DNA of 64,000 nucleotides, taken from Secundilactobacillus mixtipabuli. GTDB lineage: Bacteria; Bacillota; Bacilli; Lactobacillales; Lactobacillaceae. How positions within the stretch are numbered: the stretch's first letter is position 1; each line of letters starts with the position of its first letter. The stretch lies in the NCBI RefSeq assembly GCF_002217925.1, contig NZ_BCMF01000006.1, positions 124,001-188,000 on the forward strand, read 5' to 3'. The notes below the pieces were generated by a model that did not search any database, was not told where the DNA came from, and worked only from the letters and a program-made list of their open reading frames with translations. Shown here in pieces: positions 8,557 through 16,276 of this stretch. A program made the translations under genes and the position numbers.

Positions 8557-8791
8557 TCCGGCGGGCAACTAGAAGCGCATCGCTGAAACAGACCAAGCTG
8601 ATGACAAGGCGCGTGGTGGGGTAATCTTGAGTGGCTTTCTAGTTGATTTCCCCCCTGAAATTACCTCTTGAGCAATCCTGCCAGTGAATAATTGGGCTGA
8701 AATGGTTCGTTGTACGAGAAGGGATATTCGGTTACGTCAGAATTGACCAGTGCTATCAAATTCAAAATCAACCAAAATGGCACTAGAACAC

Positions 8792-8816
8792 ACGACCTAT
8801 AAAACTATAGGGTCGT
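8792..8816. repeat. Isolated hairpin between the two structured repeats
   Basis: ACGACC-TATA pairs with TATA-GGGTCGT with one bulged base, loop AAAAC. There is no following T-run, so it is not an obvious terminator. Confidence 0.4.
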
Positions 8817-8937
8817 AACCTAAATCAGCCAAAAACGAAATTTTAGGATTCACTCAACAATCGAGCAGCAACCAACGAAATAAATTCATGCAGTATTGGA
8901 AGCGGGAAGAAGTAATCAGTGAGCAAATATAAGTATT

Positions 8938-9098
8938 CAGCAAGTGAGTTTGTCTGCTGTGAAGGTGGTGTTAGGGCGTTTCGCCCTTACAGCACGGGAC
9001 GACATCTAAGACGCGAGGTCTTGGCGTGGCTTAGATGCGAGGTGAAAGACCGCTCCTCAGGCTTTCACCGGTCCCCACAGCAATAAACTCGCTTGCTG
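8938..9098 (-). repeat. Structured palindromic repeat, copy B (inverted)
   Basis: Same architecture as copy A, on the opposite strand. Outer arms are CAGCAAG (8938) with CTTGCTG (9092), GAGTTT (8946) with AAACTC (9085), and TGCTGTG (8955) with CACAGCA (9076). Internal hairpins on the minus strand are GGTGAAA/TTTCACC, CATCTAAG/CTTAGATG and the TAAGGGCG/CGCCCTAA tip. Compared with copy A, several pairs change on both sides together (GGC/GCC to GGT/ACC; CATAT/ATATG to CATCT/AGATG), which keeps pairing. Confidence 0.8.
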
Positions 9099-9158
9099 GA
9101 TACGGCATCAAAAAAGGATTGAACTCATTAAGTCCAATCCCATTTCACAGAAAATAAG

Positions 9159-9812
9159 TCACAAATCAATTAATTTATTATGAATAGCATATCGAATCAA
9201 CTCCGCACGGTTCTTCAAGTGCAGCTTGGCCATGATATTAGCCTTGTGAGCCTCAACCGTCTTGGTAGAAATAAACAATTCCGAAGCAATTTCCTTATTG
9301 GAATAGCCAAGGGTGATCAGCGGCAAGACTTCACTTTCCCGTTTGGACAGTCCCTTATAGCCTTCAAGATTGACGTTAGTGCCGTCTTGATTAATCTCGG
9401 CTAGATCGTCCGTGGTCAGCTTGATGTTTTGATCCACATACTCCTGACCGTTCATGAGTTCGTGCAGGGCGTGGAGCAGTTCGTCATCAGAGGAACTTTT
9501 CAACACGTAGGACATGGCACCGTTATGCAGCGCTTGGTTAATGTATTCCTGTTCCTCGTGCATGGAGAGAATCAGGATGCGGACTTTCGGAAAGTTATCG
9601 TGAATCCGCTTAGTAGTAATCAGGCCGCTTTCACCAGGGGGCATGCTGAGATCCATGATGAGGATGTCGATGTCGCCTTGTTCCACTCTTAAATACGTAT
9701 CAGTACCGTTGGCAGCTTCGTCGACGACTTCAAACTCTGGTTGTTTATTCACTAAAGTTGAAAGGCCAAAACGCACAACGGCATGGTCGTCAGCAATTAA
9801 AACTTTGTACAT
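9159..9812 (-). CDS. nreC: Response regulator NreC (NarL/LuxR family)
   Basis: A 217-aa protein with an N-terminal receiver domain: acidic pair DD (residues 8-9), phosphoacceptor Asp54 in LIMDLSMP, and Lys in VLKSS. The C-terminal LuxR-type helix-turn-helix is GLSKRESEVL...SNKEIASELFISTKTVEAH. Known: in staphylococci NreC, phosphorylated by NreB, activates narGHJI and narT when oxygen is absent and nitrate present. Here it overlaps nreB by one base (9812) in the order nreA-nreB-nreC, next to the nar and Moco genes, so the same job is very likely. Confidence 0.92.
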   Translation of the reverse strand: MYKVLIADDHAVVRFGLSTLVNKQPEFEVVDEAANGTDTYLRVEQGDIDILIMDLSMPPGESGLITTKRIHDNFPKVRILILSMHEEQEYINQALHNGAMSYVLKSSSDDELLHALHELMNGQEYVDQNIKLTTDDLAEINQDGTNVNLEGYKGLSKRESEVLPLITLGYSNKEIASELFISTKTVEAHKANIMAKLHLKNRAELIRYAIHNKLIDL

Positions 9813-10852
9813 CAGTGTTCCCCCTTAAGCGATGTTACTGGGAATTTCGCGGTCACAGTAGTGCCGTTTCCCGGGGCTGAAATGATCTCGAAAGACCCGT
9901 TCAGTGCTTTGACCCGTTCGTTCATGTTCATTAAGCCCAGCGACCGGCCGTTGAATTGGCGGTGCTTAGGCACGTCGAAGCCAACGCCATTATCGATGAC
10001 TTCCAGGTTAATAAAGTGATCGTGAGCCACCAGCAGAATGCTGATTTCAGTGGCTTGGGCGTGTTTGAGAGCGTTATGAATGGATTCCTGGGCGATGCGA
10101 TACAGCACGCTTTGAACGTTAGTGGACAGCTGATCAGTGTTAGCTTTGCCCACCACGTCAACGTCGATGCCGGAGTTTTCCTCGGTGCGCTGCGCCAGCA
10201 CGCGAAGTGCCGGCAGCAAGCCGAAGTTGTCCAAAACGGAAGGGCGAATGTCCAGTGCCATCCCCTTGACCTCAGTCAGCGTGTCTGTTAATTGCCGCTC
10301 AATGATACGGGCTAAGGCTTGGGTGCTGGCTTCATCCAGGTGTTCTTCTTGCAGGCGCCGGACGCCCATGATGGCGGAGTAGACGCCTTGGGCGATACTG
10401 TCGTGCAGATCAGCAGAGATCTTCTTGCGTTCTTCTTCGTGGGCACGGTTGACGTACTGGTTTAATTGTCGTTGCTGGGCTACTTGATCCATTCGTTCAA
10501 TGATTCCGCGGCTTTTAAGTGTTAATGAGAACACGTGATTATCCGCGTCAATGACGTGATAGATCAAAAAGTATTCCAGCGGGTGCGGCTTGTCGTTTGC
10601 TAACGTGATGGGAATCGAAATTTCCTTCATCATGTTGCGAATCGAGCACTTAAAGCAGTCGTCGGAGGGGGAGAGCTTTTGCTTCACGGACGTGTTGGCG
10701 ACTTCTGCCAGGTAGTTCGGGTCGATATTCAGTTCGTCTTCCAGGTCTTTCGCTAATTGATTGCTGACTAATAAGTGTTCTTCTTTAAAAATAAAGACCG
10801 CGTCCGTCACTTCGTCAAAGTAGCGTTCGATCCAATTAATCGTTTCTAGCAA
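9812..10852 (-). CDS. nreB: Oxygen-sensing histidine kinase NreB (atypical cysteine set)
   Basis: A 346-aa soluble kinase: N-terminal PAS-like sensor (~1-115), HisKA_3 dimerisation domain with the phosphoacceptor His150 (SADLHDSIAQG), and a C-terminal HATPase_c with N-box (ESIHNALKHA) and G-boxes (DNGVGF, GLMNMNERV). Staphylococcal NreB binds an oxygen-labile [4Fe-4S] cluster through four cysteines in two CxxC pairs. Here only one pair is present (Cys66 and Cys69, CFKC), and no other cysteine exists in the protein. Either the cluster is bound differently, for example at a dimer interface, or oxygen sensing has changed. Confidence 0.9.
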   Translation of the reverse strand: MLETINWIERYFDEVTDAVFIFKEEHLLVSNQLAKDLEDELNIDPNYLAEVANTSVKQKLSPSDDCFKCSIRNMMKEISIPITLANDKPHPLEYFLIYHVIDADNHVFSLTLKSRGIIERMDQVAQQRQLNQYVNRAHEEERKKISADLHDSIAQGVYSAIMGVRRLQEEHLDEASTQALARIIERQLTDTLTEVKGMALDIRPSVLDNFGLLPALRVLAQRTEENSGIDVDVVGKANTDQLSTNVQSVLYRIAQESIHNALKHAQATEISILLVAHDHFINLEVIDNGVGFDVPKHRQFNGRSLGLMNMNERVKALNGSFEIISAPGNGTTVTAKFPVTSLKGEH

Positions 10853-10878
10853 AAAAGCCGACCTCCCAACGCCGCACT

Positions 10879-11313
10879 TTAAAAAGTGTCAAGGTATTGG
10901 GAAAGCCGACTGGCTGTTTCGTTTGAGACGGGTTGCTTCGATCGGTAACCGGCAAGCAGTACGCCACCGACCAATCTCACCGCAGACGGATATATCGGAA
11001 CAGCAGCTGCGTTTTGCAGCGACTCCACTCGGGCGATTGGTGTATACATCTTATCGGTATACTCGTAGTCTTGGAGGCCGTTCTTCCAAAATGGTTTGCC
11101 TGTTCTGACAACTAAACCGGCAATGCCAATACCACTTCGAAGTACGATTTTTCGAAATTGCTCGTTCTGGTTTCCAGCAACGAAATACCATTTGATGGTA
11201 GATTGATCATTTGCGTACAAGGCAATGCCCACGAAATCGAAGTCATCGACCTGATAAATGTGGTTGACCAAGTCCTGGTAGTCGTGCTGTGTATCAACGT
11301 TTTCCAGATTCAA
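10879..11313 (-). CDS. nreA: Nitrate receptor NreA (GAF domain)
   Basis: A 144-aa single GAF-domain protein. Features matching NreA are the strand KWYFVAGN, the helix motif GIGIAGLVVRTGKPFW and the C-terminal strand VGGVLLAGYRS. Known: NreA binds nitrate and, when empty, inhibits NreB phosphorylation, so nitrate relieves the block. The start is TTG, supported by a GGAGGT site 8 bases upstream. It is first in nreABC and 26 bp from nreB. Confidence 0.88.
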   Translation of the reverse strand: MNLENVDTQHDYQDLVNHIYQVDDFDFVGIALYANDQSTIKWYFVAGNQNEQFRKIVLRSGIGIAGLVVRTGKPFWKNGLQDYEYTDKMYTPIARVESLQNAAAVPIYPSAVRLVGGVLLAGYRSKQPVSNETASRLSQYLDTF

Positions 11314-11350
11314 GTTTGTTACCTCCTATCTTAACATGTTTCCCCCTAAT

Positions 11351-11364
11351 TGGAAGCGCTTTGA
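11351..11364. promoter_or_regulatory. Candidate CcpA (cre-like) site upstream of nreA
   Basis: TGGAAGCGCTTTGA carries the AAGCGCTT core of catabolite-responsive elements but departs from consensus at the last positions. It lies 38 bp upstream of the nreA start, downstream of AT-rich promoter-like sequence on the minus strand, a position that would allow repression. Confidence 0.4.
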
Positions 11365-11408
11365 CCCCAAAAAAATCATAATATTTACATAAAAATAGAA
11401 TATTTTGA

Positions 11409-11666
11409 CTATTCAGAATATTCCTGATCAATATCAAGTTTGAAGCTGGGGTCCACGAATTGTTTGTAGTGATCGTAGTCGTGGGCGATGGCTTGAATCT
11501 GCATATCCAGCTTATCTAAGCGATCATCTTTTTCCAATGAACGCATTTCCTCGTTGACTTCGGCCACTGTGTTTTCAGCTAAGGTACGCCTGATGGTCAG
11601 GTCGGTGAGGGCCACTTGCAGTAATTTTTGAAAATCTGAGTCGGACATTTGGTCTTTAGTGAGCAT
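11409..11666 (-). CDS. Small uncharacterised protein of the Moco cluster
   Basis: I take ATG 11666 (85 aa), which has a GGAGG site and overlaps the end of mobA by 11 bp; the frame is open further upstream but only as a shadow of mobA. The product is acidic and almost entirely helical (heptad-like LAENTVAEVNEEMRSLEKDD), possibly a short coiled coil. I recognise no domain. Its coupling to mobA suggests a role in Mo cofactor handling or nitrate reductase maturation, but this is context only. Confidence 0.6.
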   Translation of the reverse strand: MLTKDQMSDSDFQKLLQVALTDLTIRRTLAENTVAEVNEEMRSLEKDDRLDKLDMQIQAIAHDYDHYKQFVDPSFKLDIDQEYSE

Positions 11667-12225
11667 GGAAATCAGCCTCCGGTGTGTTGTAGTTGACGAA
11701 AAGTTCGGCGTTGGCAAATGAAATCGGGTCGCATTGCTGAACTTCCGTGATAAAGTCGCGTAAACGGTAGTCATCTAATAGCAAGAAGTCGCGAAGTACT
11801 TCTCGAGTGGTGGTGAAGTGAGCGAGGGTGTAGTGGTCGGCGTCGGGTGTGCGGGCATAACAGTTGGCGTGATTGGCCAAAACTGAAAGCACGTCCACCG
11901 ACACGTAGGGGTAGTCCACGGCCATTACCAGCAGGTCAGTGGGGAAATCCGACTGGCAGGTAGCCGCGTAGATTCCACTCAGCGGGCCGCGCTGTTCAAA
12001 GGGCGGCTCATCGGTGATCACGGCCACGTTGGTTGAATCCGCGAACTGCTTGGTCAGCGCGGGTGTGTTTTGCGTATTAGCGCTCACTAAAACCCGGTCG
12101 CATAGCGGACTGAGCTTATCCACCGCCAGCTGCGCGTTATTGACCCGTTGATTTGGTAGCTGATATAACGCTTTGTCCTGTCCGAAACGGCGGGATTCTC
12201 CGCCAGCTAACACAACGCCAATCAT
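11656..12225 (-). CDS. mobA: Molybdenum cofactor guanylyltransferase MobA
   Basis: A 189-aa nucleotidyltransferase with the N-terminal GTP-binding signature LAGGESRRFGQDKAL and the metal-binding Asp in VMAVDYPYV. The C-terminal NYNTPEA matches the conserved N-TPE motif of MobA. It attaches GMP to Mo-molybdopterin to give bis-MGD, the cofactor form used by NarG. It sits 16 bp after the mobB-moaC frame and overlaps the small downstream gene. Confidence 0.93.
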   Translation of the reverse strand: MIGVVLAGGESRRFGQDKALYQLPNQRVNNAQLAVDKLSPLCDRVLVSANTQNTPALTKQFADSTNVAVITDEPPFEQRGPLSGIYAATCQSDFPTDLLVMAVDYPYVSVDVLSVLANHANCYARTPDADHYTLAHFTTTREVLRDFLLLDDYRLRDFITEVQQCDPISFANAELFVNYNTPEADFHAH

Positions 12226-12241
12226 AGACTTTACCCCCTTG

Positions 12242-13204
12242 TTAGGATTGATAAATAAAGTGACCGCTTTTACCGCCGTCTTTTTCGACTAAGTGAACGT
12301 TTGAGATCAGCATGCCGCGGTCGATGGCCTTACACATATCGTAGATCGTCAGCAGGGTGGTTTGAACGGCGAGTAATGCCTCAATTTCAACGCCCGTAAC
12401 GTGTTTCGTTTTAACTTGCGCGTTCACCGTGATGGTGTCGCGGTCGTTGTCCTCAAAATGAATGTCCACTCCGGTCAGCGGAATCAGGTGGCACATGGGA
12501 ATCAGGTTGCTCGTTTGTTTGGCGGCCATGATGCCGGCGACTTGAGCCACCGCCAGCACGTCGCCTTTTTTGATCTGTCCCTGGTGGATGCGGTCTAACG
12601 TCTCCGGCTGCATGGTGATCTGCCCGGTGGCAACCGCAACCCGGTGCGTGACCTGTTTATCAGTGACATCCACCATCTTAGCACGATTCTGATCGTTGAA
12701 GTGGGTCAGTTCGTCTGTCATGTGATCAGTTCCTTTCAAAATGTTGGCGAGCACCCAGTCGATGATGGCGGGGAGGCCAACGAGTGTGGCTTCTGGATGG
12801 GGAGTCAGGCTGGCGAAGACTTGAATCTGCTGATAGTCTTTGAAGTCATCCCGGGAATCAGAAGCACGTAGTAGCGCGATTTTTGGAAATGGGTCGGGCT
12901 TAAAGCCTTCGATCAGTAAAAAATCGGTTTGGTCCGGCAACCACTGAGCCAGGTCGGCGGCAGAGGTTGGTGCGTCGGCGGTTTGGTGGAAGAACAGGCC
13001 GTTATCGGACTGTAAAACCACACTGTGTGCACCCGCTTGCGCAAACCGATCGGAGTCGGTACCGGCTTTATCCATGGCGGCTTGGTGGGCGTCGTGCTTG
13101 ATCGCCGCCACCCGGTAAGTTGGACTTAGTGCTTTGATCAGCGCCTCAGTCACCGTGGTTTTACCGCTTTTTTTGTAGCCGATTATTTGAAGGGTAGCAG
13201 CCAT
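12242..13204 (-). CDS. MobB-MoaC in a single reading frame (fusion or internal start)
   Basis: One uninterrupted 320-aa frame holds two Moco enzymes. Residues ~1-160 are MobB, a GTP-binding adaptor for MobA (P-loop [16 protein letters not shown]). Residues ~162-320 are MoaC, cyclic pyranopterin monophosphate synthase (MVDV start region, [28 protein letters not shown]). No stop separates them. An internal ATG at 12721 is preceded by AAAGGAAC at a workable distance, so free MoaC (159 aa, 12242-12721) could be made as well as the fusion. It overlaps moeA upstream by 22 bp. Confidence 0.85.
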   Translation of the reverse strand: MAATLQIIGYKKSGKTTVTEALIKALSPTYRVAAIKHDAHQAAMDKAGTDSDRFAQAGAHSVVLQSDNGLFFHQTADAPTSAADLAQWLPDQTDFLLIEGFKPDPFPKIALLRASDSRDDFKDYQQIQVFASLTPHPEATLVGLPAIIDWVLANILKGTDHMTDELTHFNDQNRAKMVDVTDKQVTHRVAVATGQITMQPETLDRIHQGQIKKGDVLAVAQVAGIMAAKQTSNLIPMCHLIPLTGVDIHFEDNDRDTITVNAQVKTKHVTGVEIEALLAVQTTLLTIYDMCKAIDRGMLISNVHLVEKDGGKSGHFIYQS

Positions 13205-14403
13205 GTTGTCACCTCAGCATTCAGTTCGATTGGTTCCGTTGAGTGCGGGATTTTGACCAGGCAGGTGGTGGTCTGCAGGTTGCCTAACGCGCCGGATTGG
13301 TCGGAGCCGTTGGGAAAGACCTTCAGACCGTCTGGGTCAATTTGAAACTGCCCGCGCAGCACCCGATCGAAGCCGTTGGTTTTGTGGTAGGGTGCCGCTA
13401 GTATCGCCGTGGTTTGGCGAATGCGCGTCTGCTGGTGCACGAAACGCCGTAGGACGGGTTCCACGTAAAGGTAGAAGCCCGTAAAGCAGGCCCCAGGATT
13501 ACCGGAAAGCGCCATGACCAGCGTGTTGTTTTCAACAAAGGCGGTGGTGACACTGCCAGGACGCATCTTGATCTTGTTGAACAGCAGGTCGTCCGCGTTC
13601 CGAGCCGCGTCGCCCACGAAGTCGAAGTCACCCACCGAAACGGCGCCGTCCGTGATGACGATGTCGTTTTCGGCGATGGCTTTTTGCAATGATTTTTTCA
13701 GCAGGTCGGCATCATCAATCAACTGTTCATAGCTGGTGACTTCGCCGCCGCTTTCAGCGACCAAGTTCTTGATCATGGGGCCGTTACTGTTGTAGATTTT
13801 ACCGGCTTGTAACGGTTCGTCGGGCTGCATCAGTTCGGAACCAGTGGTGATGATGGCGACGGTGGGCCGCTTGTAGACCGTGACTTCGCGGATGCCGAAA
13901 GCTGATAGGATCGCTAGACCACCAGGATTCAGTTCCGTGTCGGCGGCGATCAGTTGGTCACCTTCTGCAAATTCAGTCCCAATTTCGGAGATGTTGCTGT
14001 GCTTTTCCGTGACCACCATTTTGATCTGGTCGGGGTCGTCAGCAATCTCCCGGGTCTTTTCCAGCATGATGACCTTATCCGCGTTTTCGGGGACAAAGGC
14101 GCCGGTCATGATTCGCGCGGTTTCATTTTCACCCAGTGGGCCGTCAAATGTTGCCCCGGCGGGAATGTTGCCGACTACCTTAAAGACTTTGGGAAAATCG
14201 TGGTCATCGGCATCGCGAATCGCGAACCCATCCACCCCTGACCGGCGGAAGTGCGGGTAGGCATAGGGTGCGGTCACCGCTTTTGCCAAGACGCGGTGGT
14301 TAGCTTCAGTGACGGCCACCGTTTCCGTTTTAGTGGGCAGGGTGATCTGATTGATTTTTGCCTGTGCTTCGTCTATTGAAATCGGATATCTTCTGGTTAA
14401 CAT
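13183..14403 (-). CDS. moeA: Molybdopterin molybdotransferase MoeA
   Basis: Inserts molybdate into adenylated molybdopterin to give Mo-MPT. A 406-aa protein with the MoeA landmarks in order: [10 protein letters not shown] near the N-terminus, [16 protein letters not shown], the MoCF_biosynth motif [18 protein letters not shown] (a variant of GGVSVGDYD) and the conserved [12 protein letters not shown]. The C-terminal beta domain is complete. The start has an AAGGAG site. It lies between moaB and the mobB-moaC frame. Confidence 0.94.
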   Translation of the reverse strand: MLTRRYPISIDEAQAKINQITLPTKTETVAVTEANHRVLAKAVTAPYAYPHFRRSGVDGFAIRDADDHDFPKVFKVVGNIPAGATFDGPLGENETARIMTGAFVPENADKVIMLEKTREIADDPDQIKMVVTEKHSNISEIGTEFAEGDQLIAADTELNPGGLAILSAFGIREVTVYKRPTVAIITTGSELMQPDEPLQAGKIYNSNGPMIKNLVAESGGEVTSYEQLIDDADLLKKSLQKAIAENDIVITDGAVSVGDFDFVGDAARNADDLLFNKIKMRPGSVTTAFVENNTLVMALSGNPGACFTGFYLYVEPVLRRFVHQQTRIRQTTAILAAPYHKTNGFDRVLRGQFQIDPDGLKVFPNGSDQSGALGNLQTTTCLVKIPHSTEPIELNAEVTTWLLPFK

Positions 14404-14417
14404 AATAATGTTCTCCT

Positions 14418-14885
14418 TTATTTGTGGCGTTCAAAAACCAGGTGTTCAAACTCTGGTAGGATTAGCTCTTCCATGGCGGTCTGGCAGGCGTTGGTTGAAC
14501 CTGGCAGGCAGTAGACGAGCTGATTGCGCTGGTTAAAGCCAGCCAGCGCGCGGGATGCTAAAGCCCGGGTGCCGATTTCATCGTAGGAAAGCTGACGAAA
14601 GGTTTCGCCAAAGCCTTCCACGATGGTCGGCAGCAGCGGTGTGAGGGCGGGGATGGTCACGTCTCGTTGCGCGATCCCCGTGCCGCCGTTGGTAATGATC
14701 AGGTCGGGTGATTGCTGTTCAAACTGCAAGAACTGCGATTGAATGTCCACAATGTCGTCGATCACCACCTGCCTGTCACTCACGGTAATGCCGTGGGCCT
14801 CAAGCGTGCTGGCTAAGTATTGCCCGGATTTATCGGCGACGAGATCACGGGTATCGCTGACCGTTAAAATCATCGCGGTTGTCAT
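14418..14885 (-). CDS. moaB: Molybdopterin adenylyltransferase (MoaB/MogA family)
   Basis: A 155-aa MoCF_biosynth-domain protein with the substrate loop TNGGTGIAQRDVT and the conserved SDTRDLVADKSG N-terminal segment. It activates molybdopterin with ATP before metal insertion by MoeA; in most Firmicutes this role is taken by MoaB or MogA paralogs that cannot be told apart by eye. The start overlaps the end of moeB by 4 bp. Confidence 0.9.
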   Translation of the reverse strand: MTTAMILTVSDTRDLVADKSGQYLASTLEAHGITVSDRQVVIDDIVDIQSQFLQFEQQSPDLIITNGGTGIAQRDVTIPALTPLLPTIVEGFGETFRQLSYDEIGTRALASRALAGFNQRNQLVYCLPGSTNACQTAMEELILPEFEHLVFERHK

Positions 14886-15925
14886 AATGATGTCGCCTCC
14901 TCAGTGATGACGGGCTGAAAAGCCTGTTTCAATTTTTGATAGGTGGCAGTTGCTTCCTTTAAGGTAGGAATCCCATACAGCAAGCATTTGCCAGTTTTGA
15001 ATAAACTGACCGAATAGCCTGCCCAGATAAAGGTGGAGAAACTCTTGAACTGCCGGTAAGGAATGGCTTGGTCAGTCAGCCACTGATTGAGCTGAGCTAA
15101 CTTTGGCGACCTACTCATCTGAACCGAGTAGGTCTGGGTCCCGCATAGTACGGTAACTTGTTCTGTGCTTTCCATTTTAGGCAGGTCCCAGTCACGTTTG
15201 CTACAGACCGGACAAGCGGGATCCTTATTGATTTTGAAATTTTGAAAACTCAGCTGCCAATTATCAATGGTGGTCAGCTGTGCGAAATTAACGCTGGCCT
15301 TATCCACGAGATAGTGGAGGGCTAATGAAACTTGGAGCCCGGAAACCAGGGGGACTAATGCCGTGTTGACGCCGATCAGGTCACAATCAGTCTGCTTAAG
15401 ATCTTCCAGGTTCGGGTACAGGCAATTCAGACAGGCGTGCTCAGTTGGTGAAACGGGCATGACGCTGCCGAAAGTACCGGCACAGCTGGCAAAGATGTAG
15501 TCGAAGCCATGCTTCAGTGCAACTTTGTTAATTAAATCACGGGTACGAAAGTTATCCAAGCAATCCAGCACCAGATCAAAGGTCAGGTCCGTCAGGTGGG
15601 ATTCATTCAACGGTTCCGGATAGACGTTAATCTTGGCTGTATGGTCGATAGCCAGCAGATGCGCCTTGGCAGCATCGACTTTAAACGTGCCGTCAGCGAC
15701 ATCTTGTTCCGTGAACAGGGCTTGGCGCTGCAGATTAGTGGTTGAAACCACGTCCGGATCGATTAAAATCAGTTGCTTCACACCGGCACGCAGAAGCTGG
15801 CTAGCCGTGTAGCTGCCCAGGGCACCAACGCCGGCAATTAGGACGGTAGCGCTATTGAGTTTTTGCTGGCCGGCTTTACCGATGACTTTGACGCGTTCTT
15901 GGCGGTCGTAACGGTTCAGGTTCAT
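14882..15925 (-). CDS. moeB: Molybdopterin-synthase adenylyltransferase (MoeB/ThiF family)
   Basis: An E1-like protein of 347 aa. The ATP-binding GVGALGSY loop, the Arg/Asp motif (LIDPDVVSTTNLQRQALF) and two zinc-binding CxxC pairs (CLNC, CPVC) are present. It adenylates the Gly-Gly end of MoaD, which is encoded at 39.2 kb. The C-terminal ~100 residues form an extension resembling a second small domain rather than a rhodanese domain. It is first in the minus-strand Moco operon and diverges from narG across a 351-bp intergenic region. Confidence 0.88.
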   Translation of the reverse strand: MNLNRYDRQERVKVIGKAGQQKLNSATVLIAGVGALGSYTASQLLRAGVKQLILIDPDVVSTTNLQRQALFTEQDVADGTFKVDAAKAHLLAIDHTAKINVYPEPLNESHLTDLTFDLVLDCLDNFRTRDLINKVALKHGFDYIFASCAGTFGSVMPVSPTEHACLNCLYPNLEDLKQTDCDLIGVNTALVPLVSGLQVSLALHYLVDKASVNFAQLTTIDNWQLSFQNFKINKDPACPVCSKRDWDLPKMESTEQVTVLCGTQTYSVQMSRSPKLAQLNQWLTDQAIPYRQFKSFSTFIWAGYSVSLFKTGKCLLYGIPTLKEATATYQKLKQAFQPVITEEATSL

Positions 15926-16276
15926 GGTGGGGGCTCCTTTCTGTGATTTTTTGGATTTATATTGGTTTGGCTTTTTTAGCAGGAATTGTGTTCACTTTTT
16001 TTGGCTACACAGCCTGAACGCGTTCGCCCGGGCAGAGACTTGCATATAGGCAGCTATCCCTGCAATACCGCACAACCCGCGGCATTACAAGGATAGCTGC
16101 CTATACTCCAGTCTCTAAGCGCCCGGTTTCACGCTCCGAAATATAGGACTTTCCCTAGTCGAAGTATAACAATTCACATGCTAATGTTGGTATTAGGGAA
16201 ATGGCTTACTTTTAAATTCACCAGTTCTCGCGAAAGTAATGCACCATTGAATTCGAACACAAGGAGGTAGTAAAAA
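15926..16276. other. Divergent moeB/narG regulatory region
   Basis: The region holds an 83-nt palindrome (16034-16116), a 10-bp palindrome GAACGCGTTC (16016-16025) and two inverted heptamers, TTCCCTA (16151-16157) and TAGGGAA (16194-16200), before the narG ribosome site AAGGAGG. The heptamers are candidates for NreC binding, by position only. I do not see a clear sigma-A promoter for narG, which fits an activator-dependent promoter. Confidence 0.55.
16034..16116. repeat. 83-nt palindrome between moeB and narG
   Basis: AGAGACT (16034-16040) pairs with AGTCTCT (16110-16116), a perfect 15-bp stem pairs 16045-16059 with 16091-16105, and the tip has CCGC/GCGG with flanking AAT/ATT pairs. GC-rich CCGGGC/GCCCGG extends the stem outward. 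There is no T-run next to either end. The sequence is unlike the other palindromes in the window. Confidence 0.75.

Larger units (their letters stand above)
8289..9158. other. 870-bp gene-free stretch with paired structured repeats
   Basis: No convincing coding sequence lies between the antitoxin gene and nreC. The stretch holds two inverted copies of a ~160-nt structured repeat (8397-8556 and 8938-9098) and, between them, an isolated hairpin (8792-8816). An 87-codon open frame at 8361-8624 is produced by the left repeat and has no ribosome site. Confidence 0.8.

Noticed and set aside
8361-8624. 87-codon open frame in the gene-free stretch
   Set aside because: It lies across structured repeat A, has no ribosome site, and its composition (Arg/Ser/Ala-rich, no hydrophobic core) reflects the palindrome rather than a protein.
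8397-9098. Intact insertion sequence flanked by inverted repeats
   Set aside because: No transposase or fragment of one is encoded between the two elements, and the outermost arms of the two copies differ in sequence.
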